DNA of 64,000 nt from positions 1-64,000 of the forward strand of contig CANMBF010000003.1 of assembly GCA_947496065.1 (NCBI GenBank). Reading direction: 5' to 3'. Positions within the stretch are counted from its first letter, which is position 1. Every line of letters begins with the position of its first letter. The notes beneath the pieces were generated by a model. The model had not been told where the DNA came from. It saw only the letters and a list, made by a program, of their open reading frames with translations, and did no database searches. Below, in pieces: positions 1 to 6,499 of the stretch. The stretch comes from Bacteroidota bacterium. Its GTDB lineage: Bacteria > Bacteroidota > Bacteroidia > NS11-12g > UBA955. The position numbers were made by a program, and so were the translations under genes.

Positions 1-430
1 AAACATGTAAACCTGCTAACCATTAGCCACCAAATAATTTGTGTACATTCACGTATAATCCCTACGGGATAAAAAACCCTTGTTTGCTCTTTTTCTATTA
101 GATATTATATCCCTACGGGATAATGAAGACCTTCGCATGATTAGAGGCTATTAAGGGAAACGCTACTATACGCCTACTGACCATTTTTAGTTATTAGTTA
201 ATTGTTAATGGTTATTAAGGGAAAACCTTGACTCCTTATAACCCAACAAGCCAATAACCAGCGACCCTGAAGGCGGTTGAATATGGTTTGCAACCTAACG
301 TTAAAACATGTAAACCTGCTAACCATTAGCCACCAAATAATTTGTGTACATTCACGTATAATCCCTACGGGATAAAAAACCCTTGTTTGCTCTTTTTCTA
401 TTAGATATTATATCCCTACGGGATAATGAA
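1..430. repeat. 127-bp direct duplication (1-127 and 304-430) with small hairpins
   Basis: Positions 1-127 recur without a visible mismatch at 304-430 (offset 303 bp). Each copy holds two ATCCC-TAC-GGGAT mini-hairpins (around 59-71 and 110-122, and the same +303). The sequence after copy one (about 178-262) reappears in diverged form at about 590-668, so the duplicated unit is longer and the second copy is interrupted by the palindromic element at 437-542. The left edge may extend beyond the window. No ORF fits, and this accounts for the gene-free stretch before 672. A REP/RAYT-type or other non-autonomous intergenic repeat is possible; no transposase is nearby. Confidence 0.8.
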
Positions 431-436
431 TGCCAT

Positions 437-542
437 CGCTTAATTTAAGAATTAAAATTCCATCTGTGAAATTGTTGCATCCCAATTGAATCTGCGAATC
501 TGTGGCGAATGGCGGAATTTTTTCAATTTTTTAATTTAAGCG
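437..542. repeat. MITE-like imperfect palindrome inside the intergenic repeat
   Basis: The left arm (437-461, starting CGCTTAATTT) is an imperfect inverted copy of the right arm (514-542, ending AATTTAAGCG), with about 52 bp between them. The element lies exactly in the part of the second repeat unit that has no counterpart in the first, so it looks inserted. Its centre carries a 19-mer (488-506) that recurs at 6362-6380. A MITE-like origin is inference. Confidence 0.5.
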
Positions 543-671
543 CATAGCTAATTGTTATGACGGAAAATTCATATCCCCCAATAACTCAAGAACCATTTTA
601 AGTTAATCTTTAATAGTTATTAAGGAAACAGCCACAACACTCCCTAATAACCCAATAACTTAATAACCGAC

Positions 672-1235
672 TCACAAACTCAATAAACCCCTAAAACCTC
701 TCACAGCATAATAAGAAGAAGCGCCATTATGGTATACAAATACTTGCCCATAACGGTAGTCGGCAAACAAGGCGCCATCTAGTTTTCTGATGTCATCGGG
801 TGTTTTAATCCAGCTCGAACTTTTGGTGTCAAATGGACCAAAGGTTTGTAAGAAGCGATATGCTACTTCATCTAAAATTTCAATGCCCATGTCTTTGGCC
901 ATGTCTAATGCCGTGTTCTCTGGTTTGTGTTCTTTGCGCGCTTCCCAGGCTGCACGGTCGTAACAAATACTTCTTCTTCCTTTTGGCGTTTCTGGTGAAC
1001 AATCGTAAAAAGTTATGCGCGCTTGGTCATCCTTGCTTACAACCACATCAGGCTCTCCACCAGTTTGCTCCATTTCATGCAGCGACCAAAGTTTTTCAGA
1101 GGCCGCATGCAATTGTTTGGCCACCGTTTCCCATTGTAAATTGGGATGGCGTTGCATGTTTTTTTTAAATCGCTTTTTTAAAATAGCGAGCAAAGTAGCG
1201 CTTGCTTCTGAGTCTAAAGTACGAAGATTTTTCAT
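672..1235 (-). CDS. DUF4256 family protein
   Basis: A 187-residue soluble protein recognised as DUF4256 by its N-terminal block (a KKRFKKNMQRHPNLQW run, then KLWSLHEMEQTGGEPDVV) and its aromatic C-terminus (YRYGQVFVYHNGA, YYAVRGFRG). Length is normal for the family, whose function is unknown. No signal peptide or membrane segment is visible. It is separated from the next minus-strand gene by only about 20 bp, so co-transcription with 1257-2113 is possible. The family call rests on remembered conserved blocks. Confidence 0.8.
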   Translation of the reverse strand: MKNLRTLDSEASATLLAILKKRFKKNMQRHPNLQWETVAKQLHAASEKLWSLHEMEQTGGEPDVVVSKDDQARITFYDCSPETPKGRRSICYDRAAWEARKEHKPENTALDMAKDMGIEILDEVAYRFLQTFGPFDTKSSSWIKTPDDIRKLDGALFADYRYGQVFVYHNGASSYYAVRGFRGLLSL

Positions 1236-1256
1236 GGCAGGTAAGCAATTACAATA

Positions 1257-1550
1257 TTACTTTGGATAGGTAAAAATAACAACAACTAAAATCCTAATAA
1301 GAATTTCTATTAACCATATTTTAAGATAACCTTTGGTAATAACAGCCTTTAAAATATAATCAACAATCATGGTTCCAAATGCTATTGGGCAGGTAATACC
1401 AATTATTAAAAGACTCCACCCATTGGTTTCATTGGCGCGGATAAAGCCGCTAATAATACCTAATATACATAAAAAAAACACCCAAACAAAGGGTGTTAAG
1501 CGTCTTAATATGCGGTATATTTTTTTTCGTAAATCAGTTTCAGCAGGCAT
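1257..1550 (-). CDS. small three-helix membrane protein, unknown
   Basis: A 97-residue protein starting MPAETDLRKK. A longer in-frame reading exists, but its N-terminus lies inside the upstream gene and reads as non-natural sequence, so the ATG at 1550, 23 bp after the upstream stop at 1574, is preferred. A basic N-terminus is followed by three hydrophobic stretches (roughly residues 20-37, 47-66 and 76-93), so it should be an inner-membrane protein. No family is recognised. It probably shares a transcript with the gene at 1574-2113. Confidence 0.6.
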   Translation of the reverse strand: MPAETDLRKKIYRILRRLTPFVWVFFLCILGIISGFIRANETNGWSLLIIGITCPIAFGTMIVDYILKAVITKGYLKIWLIEILIRILVVVIFTYPK

Positions 1551-1573
1551 CAATAAAAAAGGTAATGGCTTGT

Positions 1574-2113
1574 TTAATGCCAAGGCTGAACGAGTTGTTC
1601 CATGTTTTTCACAAGTGCAGCAATGTCTTTGGTTGATTGGTGTTTCTCTGCAATGAGTTTGCCATTGCTCATTCTTAAACACGTCAATTCCATGGCTTGT
1701 ATTTGGTGTGCGAAATTTTTCATTTCTTGAACACTAGGCGCGTAATTGGTGCTCATATAATAAGGCTTCGGTAAATGGAGTTGCCATTGTTTATTAGAGA
1801 ACCAACGTTTTAAGGCAGAAGGGCCCAATTGCATTTTGTAATCCTTTTTAAGTCCGCGAATTTTAACAATGGTATCCACCGTCACATGCGCGCTTACTGG
1901 CATCACAACACCATTTTGAGTGGTTTGTAGTTTTTTGCATTCAACGGTAAAAGTAAGGTCGTCATGTTGCCAAGTGGCGTTAATATTAAAACCATAGCTA
2001 TTGCAAAATCCTTGGCAGGTCGCTTTAAATTGCTCTAACTGCTCGGCAATCGAATTGCAATAAGCTTGATTAACGGCATAAAGCGGTGAACTGTTGTCTT
2101 CGAATTGTATCAT
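1574..2113 (-). CDS. hypothetical protein
   Basis: A 179-residue soluble protein with no recognised domain and no signal peptide. The middle alternates hydrophobic and polar residues (TWQHDDLTFTVECKK, MPVSAHVTVDTIVKI), suggesting a beta-rich fold, and the ends look helical. It is probably co-transcribed with the small membrane protein downstream. Nothing in the sequence or context gives a function. Confidence 0.65.
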   Translation of the reverse strand: MIQFEDNSSPLYAVNQAYCNSIAEQLEQFKATCQGFCNSYGFNINATWQHDDLTFTVECKKLQTTQNGVVMPVSAHVTVDTIVKIRGLKKDYKMQLGPSALKRWFSNKQWQLHLPKPYYMSTNYAPSVQEMKNFAHQIQAMELTCLRMSNGKLIAEKHQSTKDIAALVKNMEQLVQPWH

Positions 2114-2363
2114 AATCGGTCTGATTTTTTATAATTCTGCCTATCACAATCCTAGTTTTATAACGAATATAGGGTATAAAATGGTAATTTCCAAATAATT
2201 GCGATAAAATCCATAAAAATACAATTTTGCATAAATACGATTAAGTAATTAGCCTGAATGCCTTCTTAGGATCCATGCTGTTTTTCTATGGTCTCCGAAA
2301 ATACTTGTCCAACTACCCAAAATATTATCTTAGAATTTTGATAGCGATAACATTGCTATCCGC

Positions 2364-2663
2364 CTATGAATTCTGTGCTATAATTTGCTCCAACTGTTGG
2401 GCCGAAACAACACCCGATTGGCGCCATTTAATTTGTCCGTCTTTAAATAAAATTAAAGTAGGCACGCCCTGTATTTTATAGGCACTGGCGGCTTGCGGAC
2501 TCTTGTCTACATCAATTTTAATGATGGTAGCTTTATCGCCAATACTGCTTTTTAATTGTTCGAGTATGGGCTTCATGGTTTTACATGGACCACACCACTC
2601 AGCAAAAAAATCGACGAGGGTGGGCTTGCTGCCTTGAATGAGTTCAGAAAATTTTGAGGCCAT
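2364..2663 (-). CDS. trxA: thioredoxin
   Basis: A 99-residue single-domain thioredoxin with the WCGPC active site (Cys24 and Cys27) and the cis-proline loop GVPT (Pro68). It lacks a signal peptide, so it is cytoplasmic. It is the last gene of the Crp/Fnr-box-led unit starting at 4449 and begins one base after the OsmC gene ends, so the two should be translationally linked. In this context it may reduce persulfides or disulfides made by the rhodanese and OsmC partners (inference). A 6-bp-arm hairpin at 2340-2360 follows the stop but lacks a clear T-tract. Confidence 0.9.
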   Translation of the reverse strand: MASKFSELIQGSKPTLVDFFAEWCGPCKTMKPILEQLKSSIGDKATIIKIDVDKSPQAASAYKIQGVPTLILFKDGQIKWRQSGVVSAQQLEQIIAQNS

Positions 2664-2664
2664 A

Positions 2665-3105
2665 TTAGTTGAGAATAATGGTGGTGCTTAGAATAATTTT
2701 CGATTTAATTGAATTCGAAATTAAGCAAGCCGCTTCAGATTTTTGCAAGATGCGCTCAGCTTTTTCACGGTCTTCCTCGTTTTTTATTACTAAGATGGGT
2801 TCTAATATCATTTCTGTCATTAAAAATTTACCTTCTACTTGTTCTAACTTGCCCTGGGCATTGCAATCGAAAGCACAATAATCTAATCGCGAATTTTCTG
2901 CAATAGCCAAGAAGGTCGTCATGTAACAACTGTTCACAGCGGCAGTCAGTAAGTGTTCCGGCGACCAAATATTTTCGATGCCTTTGGTAAATTGGGGAGG
3001 TGTCGCCACTGCAATGGTTTGATCGAGTTCGGGCGAACTGATTTCACCTTTGCGGTCTTCCAACCATTTAAGGTTGACATTGTAAAAATGGGGGTCGAAT
3101 GACAT
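2665..3105 (-). CDS. OsmC/Ohr-family thiol peroxidase-like protein
   Basis: A 146-residue OsmC-like protein. The conserved N-terminal Cys region reads [21 protein letters not shown], and the second conserved Cys lies in [11 protein letters not shown] near the C-terminus, the two-Cys arrangement used by the family to reduce organic hydroperoxides. Cytoplasmic. It lies between the small Cys-rich membrane protein and thioredoxin in the same unit, consistent with thiol or persulfide handling. A second, different OsmC is encoded at 23523-23996. The substrate cannot be told from sequence. Confidence 0.85.
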   Translation of the reverse strand: MSFDPHFYNVNLKWLEDRKGEISSPELDQTIAVATPPQFTKGIENIWSPEHLLTAAVNSCYMTTFLAIAENSRLDYCAFDCNAQGKLEQVEGKFLMTEMILEPILVIKNEEDREKAERILQKSEAACLISNSIKSKIILSTTIILN

Positions 3106-3116
3106 TTTATTAGGGG

Positions 3117-3365
3117 TTAACGCTGCGTTTTTATTTCTTCGAATTCAACATCTTCTATAGTGCCTTGCTTATTGTTCTTCGGCGTTACGCATCCTGCGGG
3201 TCCGCAACAGCCCAAATTGGTAGCCACTTGAAACAATAATACAAGGGCTAAGAAACCCAAGAAATAATCGTAGGCTTTTAGGGCTTGCATACCAATCATT
3301 AGACTTAGAAACAATCTAAGAAAACGCATAAAATGCCACCCAGTTAATATTGATTTTAATGTCAT
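3117..3365 (-). CDS. small membrane protein with Cys-rich tail (DUF2892-like)
   Basis: An 82-residue protein. The ATG at 3365 overlaps the stop of the upstream rhodanese gene in an ATGA arrangement, which decides the start over a longer reading. It has a GWHFMRFLRL amphipathic start, two membrane segments (about 15-30 and 34-50) and a CCGPAGC motif (Cys53, Cys54, Cys59) right after the second segment. Similar small proteins accompany rhodaneses in Bacteroidota. The Cys motif suggests persulfide or metal relay at the membrane (inference). Confidence 0.75.
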   Translation of the reverse strand: MTLKSILTGWHFMRFLRLFLSLMIGMQALKAYDYFLGFLALVLLFQVATNLGCCGPAGCVTPKNNKQGTIEDVEFEEIKTQR

Positions 3366-3676
3366 CTTAATTTGTTTTGTAAACTGCTCCAACCGCCACC
3401 GTTATATACATGGTCAAATCCATTGGCTTTTAAAATTGCTTTGGCCTGGGCACTGCGAATGCCCGAAGCACAGCAAGTAATAATGGCTTGGTCTTTTTTT
3501 AATTTCGAATAATGGTTCGATAAATTGTTTAAAGGCACATTGATTGAATTTTTAACGTGACCTTGTTGGTATTCCGCTTTGGTGCGCACATCTAAAATAA
3601 CGGCACCATCTTTTACCAATTGTTTGTAATCAGCTTGTGGAACTAAACCTAATAATTTTTTAATCGCTTGTATCAT
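3362..3676 (-). CDS. rhodanese-like sulfurtransferase 1
   Basis: A 104-residue single rhodanese domain starting MIQAIKKLLG. The ATG at 3676 sits one base past the stop of the upstream rhodanese gene; a longer frame reads into that gene and is rejected. The conserved VILDVRTKAEYQQGHV block is present, and the active-site loop is CASGIR with catalytic Cys69, a six-residue loop as in sulfur-transferring members. Its 3' end overlaps the next gene by ATGA. With its neighbour it forms a tandem pair that is clearly not a recent duplicate. Confidence 0.9.
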   Translation of the reverse strand: MIQAIKKLLGLVPQADYKQLVKDGAVILDVRTKAEYQQGHVKNSINVPLNNLSNHYSKLKKDQAIITCCASGIRSAQAKAILKANGFDHVYNGGGWSSLQNKLR

Positions 3677-3677
3677 G

Positions 3678-3962
3678 TTATGCCTGTAATGATTTGTAGT
3701 AATTAACATCCATCCAAGATCCGCCATTTAAACAGTTAATGCCTTGCTGACTTAAAAAGCCTTGTGCCATACCACTTCTACCACCAGAGGCGCAACACAA
3801 AATCAAAGGTGATTCTAATGCTTTTAATTCTTCTAAATGTTGGGTTATAGACTGCACTGGGATATTAATCGATCCTGCGACATGACCTCCTCTAAATTCA
3901 TCTGCTGTGCGCACATCTACAATGGTGCCTTTGTTCTGTGAAATTAATTCTGCTACGTTCAT
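3678..3962 (-). CDS. rhodanese-like sulfurtransferase 2
   Basis: A 94-residue single rhodanese domain: TIVDVRTADEFRGGHVAGSINIP block, then the active-site loop CASGGR with catalytic Cys57. No signal peptide, so cytoplasmic. It sits between the HMA protein and the second rhodanese in a tightly packed unit. Such proteins carry sulfane sulfur as a Cys persulfide; the donor and acceptor are unknown here, though the thioredoxin encoded downstream is a plausible reductant (inference). Confidence 0.9.
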   Translation of the reverse strand: MNVAELISQNKGTIVDVRTADEFRGGHVAGSINIPVQSITQHLEELKALESPLILCCASGGRSGMAQGFLSQQGINCLNGGSWMDVNYYKSLQA

Positions 3963-3974
3963 TTTTTTTGTTTT

Positions 3975-4247
3975 TTATAAATTGTTAATACGGCCAATCA
4001 TACAACTGCCATAACTTTTGAGTTGTAATAATAAACCGTTTTTTTCTGTTGCTTCTGGATAGCCCAATTGTAATAATCGATCAATAATCACTTGGCGATC
4101 GATGGTGTCATAATCAATTATTATGGTGTCATTATCGATATCGACTTTTGTTTTTGAAACACCATCAATGGCGCTCAATTCTTTTTTGATAGTGCTCGCA
4201 CAACCATTGCATTTAAGGTTGGCAACTTTAATTGATTCAGTTTGCAT
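3975..4247 (-). CDS. heavy-metal-associated (HMA) domain protein
   Basis: A 90-residue protein starting MQTESIKV. It overlaps the upstream DUF6132 gene by 11 bp; a longer frame would start deep inside that gene. The HMA fold is indicated by the LKCNGCAST metal-binding loop (Cys13, Cys16) and the GVSKTKVDIDNDTIIIDYD strand pair. The protein continues about 20 residues past a normal HMA domain and holds a third Cys (SYGSC). It may chaperone copper or another soft metal, or carry sulfur in this operon; the role is inferred from context only. Confidence 0.85.
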   Translation of the reverse strand: MQTESIKVANLKCNGCASTIKKELSAIDGVSKTKVDIDNDTIIIDYDTIDRQVIIDRLLQLGYPEATEKNGLLLQLKSYGSCMIGRINNL

Positions 4248-4449
4248 TGTGATTGTTTGTTGTTTTAGGTTCGAATAAATTGAATAGTAAACCACCCATC
4301 AATGCGCCATAAATACTGCTGTTGAATGGTTTTGAAGTAATGGCACAAGTACCACTCGCACACCCCATATAGAAATAGTACAAGTATCCTCCAATACTGC
4401 CAACAATAATACCGATGAGCGTTATTTTATATTTCAAGAGGTGTGACAT
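4237..4449 (-). CDS. DUF6132 family small membrane protein
   Basis: A 70-residue protein with two membrane segments (about 9-28 and 46-60) separated by MGCASGTCAITSKP, with Cys30 and Cys35 at the membrane face. This pattern is that of DUF6132 (function unknown), common beside Crp/Fnr and rhodanese genes in Bacteroidota. It is the first gene of the unit running to 2364, with a promoter and Crp/Fnr-type box directly upstream (4468-4512). Confidence 0.8.
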   Translation of the reverse strand: MSHLLKYKITLIGIIVGSIGGYLYYFYMGCASGTCAITSKPFNSSIYGALMGGLLFNLFEPKTTNNHNAN

Positions 4450-4467
4450 TTCTTTTATTTAGTTCCA

Positions 4468-4512
4468 CAAAATTACAAAGGCTATTTCGTCCATACAGTG
4501 ACATATGTTACA
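4468..4512 (-). promoter_or_regulatory. Crp/Fnr-type box plus -7 element for the rhodanese/thioredoxin unit
   Basis: Read on plus, 4497-4512 is AGTGAC-ATAT-GTTACA: one perfect and one 4-of-6 half of the TGTAAC-N4-GTTACA palindrome found complete at 5510-5525. A perfect minus-strand TAATTTTG (TAnnTTTG) lies at 4468-4475, 19 bp upstream of the DUF6132 ATG. The box centre is 36.5 bp from the final G of the -7 element, exactly as at the other site, which would put the box near -41.5 for a start about 5 nt past that G. No good -33 TTG is needed for an activated promoter. Confidence 0.65.
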
Positions 4513-4529
4513 CAGAATCGTATTTATTT

Positions 4530-5171
4530 TTACGATTCAGCGGAATGGTAGGGAAGCACAACAAATGGTTTAGATTTCAAGATCGCAAATAGTTCGGATC
4601 CTTGTCTTTTGGGATGTGAGTTGTAACATGGTTGAAATGCTTTGGATTCAAAGTAAGGATAAAATAAATGGGCGTAATAGTCGGTTGAACCGCCATACGG
4701 GGGCCCTGATTTTGGAAACTCTACCGTGAAATATAAACCCACTAATTGGCCGTTTTTTGTCAATAAGTTTTTCATTTTTTGCGGATAAAGCGTTCTGTTT
4801 TTTGGGTCAAGTGCGCAAAAAAAAGTTTGTTCTAAAATTAAATCGTATTGCCCTTGGTGCTCAAAAAAATTGGTATTCAAAATTTTAATGGCAGTTTGGT
4901 TTTTGAATTTTTCTTCAAGAGTTTTACAAGCTTCTGAAGAAACATCCATTAAAGTGATATTTAGAAAACCCAATTGCAAAAGATAGTCGGCTTCGTGGGC
5001 ATACCCGCAGCCTGGAATTAAAATATGAATTGACTTATCTTTCAATTGATCGATGTATGCTTTGAGGGGAGGGGATACTGAACCCATGTCCCAGCCGGTG
5101 AGTTGTTGTTGGTATTGCAGATTCCAATAGGTTACATCTAATTTAGGAGATTCGTTATTAGTAGTTTCCAT
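4530..5171 (-). CDS. TPMT-family SAM-dependent methyltransferase
   Basis: A 213-residue class I methyltransferase. The N-terminus (VTYWNLQYQQQLTGWDMG) is characteristic of the thiopurine S-methyltransferase family, and the SAM site shows IHILIPGCGYAHEADYL followed by ITLMDVS. C-terminal PKSGPPYGGS is also typical. Family members methylate thiols or other small soft nucleophiles. It lies between the two Crp/Fnr-box promoters, after a probable terminator, so it may be read by leakage or from an unseen promoter. The natural substrate (thiol, sulfide, selenium or tellurium species) is unknown. Confidence 0.85.
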   Translation of the reverse strand: METTNNESPKLDVTYWNLQYQQQLTGWDMGSVSPPLKAYIDQLKDKSIHILIPGCGYAHEADYLLQLGFLNITLMDVSSEACKTLEEKFKNQTAIKILNTNFFEHQGQYDLILEQTFFCALDPKNRTLYPQKMKNLLTKNGQLVGLYFTVEFPKSGPPYGGSTDYYAHLFYPYFESKAFQPCYNSHPKRQGSELFAILKSKPFVVLPYHSAES

Positions 5172-5190
5172 TAAGTATGTGATTATGAAA

Positions 5191-5220
5191 TAAAAAAATG
5201 GGCCGTTTTTAAACTGCCCT
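5191..5220 (-). terminator. intrinsic terminator after the DUF2892 gene
   Basis: On the minus strand a GGGC stem with inner GTT/AAC pairing closes against GCCC and is followed by A then seven T. It lies just downstream of the gene ending at 5248 and just before the methyltransferase start at 5171, so it should limit read-through from the promoter at 5481-5525. Confidence 0.55.
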
Positions 5221-5247
5221 TGGTTAAGTGTATAATAAGTAAATGGA

Positions 5248-5442
5248 TTAGTTGTCCTTCTTTAGGGTTGAAATGCCAAAAGGTGCATACAATGGACAGA
5301 AACTCACAAAGCTTGTTAAGATAAAAATGACGGCTACTACTAAAAGTATAATGGCTGTTGTGCCAGCAATACTGCCCGTAAAATATAAAATTGCAATTAT
5401 TACAGCCGCAAGTATCCTCGCAGCCTTGTCAATGTTACCCAT
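5248..5442 (-). CDS. DUF2892 (YgaP-type) small inner-membrane protein
   Basis: A 64-residue protein matching the stand-alone DUF2892 pattern: MGNIDKAARILAAV, then two membrane segments, then SFCPLYAPFGISTLKK. The CPLY motif with its single Cys is the family hallmark. In E. coli YgaP this domain is fused to a rhodanese; here it is separate but under the same kind of Crp/Fnr-box promoter as the rhodanese unit. It is followed by a terminator and so may form a one-gene unit. Confidence 0.85.
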   Translation of the reverse strand: MGNIDKAARILAAVIIAILYFTGSIAGTTAIILLVVAVIFILTSFVSFCPLYAPFGISTLKKDN

Positions 5443-5480
5443 GTTTTTTTTTCATTATTTGTGATTGTTAATTATGACAA

Positions 5481-5525
5481 CAAAATTGAGGGTATTCGCA
5501 ATGATTCTATGTAACCAAAGTTACA
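5481..5525 (-). promoter_or_regulatory. Crp/Fnr-type box plus -7 element upstream of the DUF2892 gene
   Basis: Positions 5510-5525 read TGTAAC-CAAA-GTTACA, a perfect 6-4-6 inverted repeat. A minus-strand CAATTTTG (7 of 8 to TAnnTTTG) lies at 5481-5488. The box centre is 36.5 bp from the last G of that element, identical to the second site at 4468-4512. The regulator gene lies immediately upstream on the same strand. Activator placement near -41.5 is inferred. Confidence 0.7.
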
Positions 5526-5579
5526 CAAAGAAAATTTCTTAAATGATAAAGATTTTAAATTAGGGTGATCAAAGTCATT

Positions 5580-6218
5580 TTATTTTACAATGGTTGTTTG
5601 TATTAAAGTAATTTTATTACGGCCTAATTTCACTAGGCCTTCATCTTCCATTTGTTTGAGTAAACGCGATACCACCACGCGCGCTGTGCCTAATTCTAAA
5701 GAGAGGGTTTCGTGGGTAATCGAGATGGTTTTTGACTGGGCCATCTCGCATTTTTTTTGAATAAAATTCAGAATACGTTCGTCCATTTTTTTGAAGGCCA
5801 CCGCATTAATAACTTCCAATAATTCTTCAAACCTTTTATGATACAATCTGAAAATATATTCCAACCATTGCGGATATTCTTTAATTAAATAGAGCACTTT
5901 TTCAATTGGGATAAATAGTATTTCTGTAGCCTCTTCAGCTACTGCTTTTACCTTGCTAGTATCTTGGTGCATACCGCCTAAAAACGACATGATGCAACTT
6001 TCGCCTTTGTTAATGTAGTACAATAAAATTTCACGCCCATCCTCGTCCGAACGCATCACCCTAATGCTGCCATTGGTAACAATTGGTATGGCATTGGTAT
6101 AGGCATTCTCATTCACAATCACATCGCCTTCCTTAAATGATTTGGCAGTGCCAAAGGCCATCAACTGTTCATTGATTTCTGGTGTCGCTTTGAATTCATT
6201 TAATTGTCCTAGTTCCAT
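5580..6218 (-). CDS. Crp/Fnr-family transcriptional regulator
   Basis: A 212-residue regulator: cyclic-nucleotide-binding-like beta roll (about 15-125), dimerisation helix, then a winged HTH (ITHETLSLELGTARVVVSRLLKQMEDEG at about 165-195). The N-terminus has no Cys cluster, so it is not an oxygen-sensing 4Fe-4S Fnr; the signal is unknown. The two TGTAAC-N4-GTTACA boxes downstream on the same strand make it the likely activator of the thiol/sulfur genes. Its own start has TAGCTTTG at 6223-6230 only four bases before the ATG, with no -33 TTG; a GATTTT-AAG-AAAATC palindrome lies at 6252-6266. Confidence 0.9.
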   Translation of the reverse strand: MELGQLNEFKATPEINEQLMAFGTAKSFKEGDVIVNENAYTNAIPIVTNGSIRVMRSDEDGREILLYYINKGESCIMSFLGGMHQDTSKVKAVAEEATEILFIPIEKVLYLIKEYPQWLEYIFRLYHKRFEELLEVINAVAFKKMDERILNFIQKKCEMAQSKTISITHETLSLELGTARVVVSRLLKQMEDEGLVKLGRNKITLIQTTIVK

Positions 6219-6361
6219 TTAACAAAGCTAAACAAAATTTTATAATGAATGGATTTTAAGAAAATCAGTCTGCGCATTTAGCTGTATTTAAATGGGTTAA
6301 TCTAGTTTTTCACTTGATATCATATCTGTGCATTCAATTAAAGAATATTTATTTGCAATGG

Positions 6362-6380
6362 GAATCTGCGAATCTGTGGC
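6362..6380. repeat. second copy of a dispersed 19-mer
   Basis: This 19-base string is identical to 488-506 inside the MITE-like element, and the preceding bases also share an ATCTGTG motif. It lies in the 281-bp space between the Crp/Fnr gene and the symporter gene. It looks like a remnant of the same non-coding repeat family. Confidence 0.55.
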
Positions 6381-6499
6381 TTTATTTTTACTAGCTCGCA
6401 GCATGGCTGTGAGTAAATGACTTAACAACAAGTGTATACAATTTGTTCAAGGTTCAAAAATAGAAAGCCTTACTTTTACACTTTCCAAAAGTTAGTTGA

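Noticed and set aside
1-430. CRISPR array
   Set aside because: Only two copies of a 127-bp unit at 303-bp spacing; no short regular repeats with spacers and no cas genes.
833-1269. Plus-strand readings opposite the DUF4256 gene
   Set aside because: They are antisense shadows of a recognised gene and have no protein-like pattern.
2275-2481. Plus-strand reading of 68 residues
   Set aside because: Its second half is the antisense of thioredoxin and the rest is low-quality AT-rich sequence.
2922-2937. A further TGTAAC-N4-GTTCAC string resembling the Crp/Fnr box
   Set aside because: It lies inside the OsmC coding region, only one half matches and no -7 element stands at the right distance.
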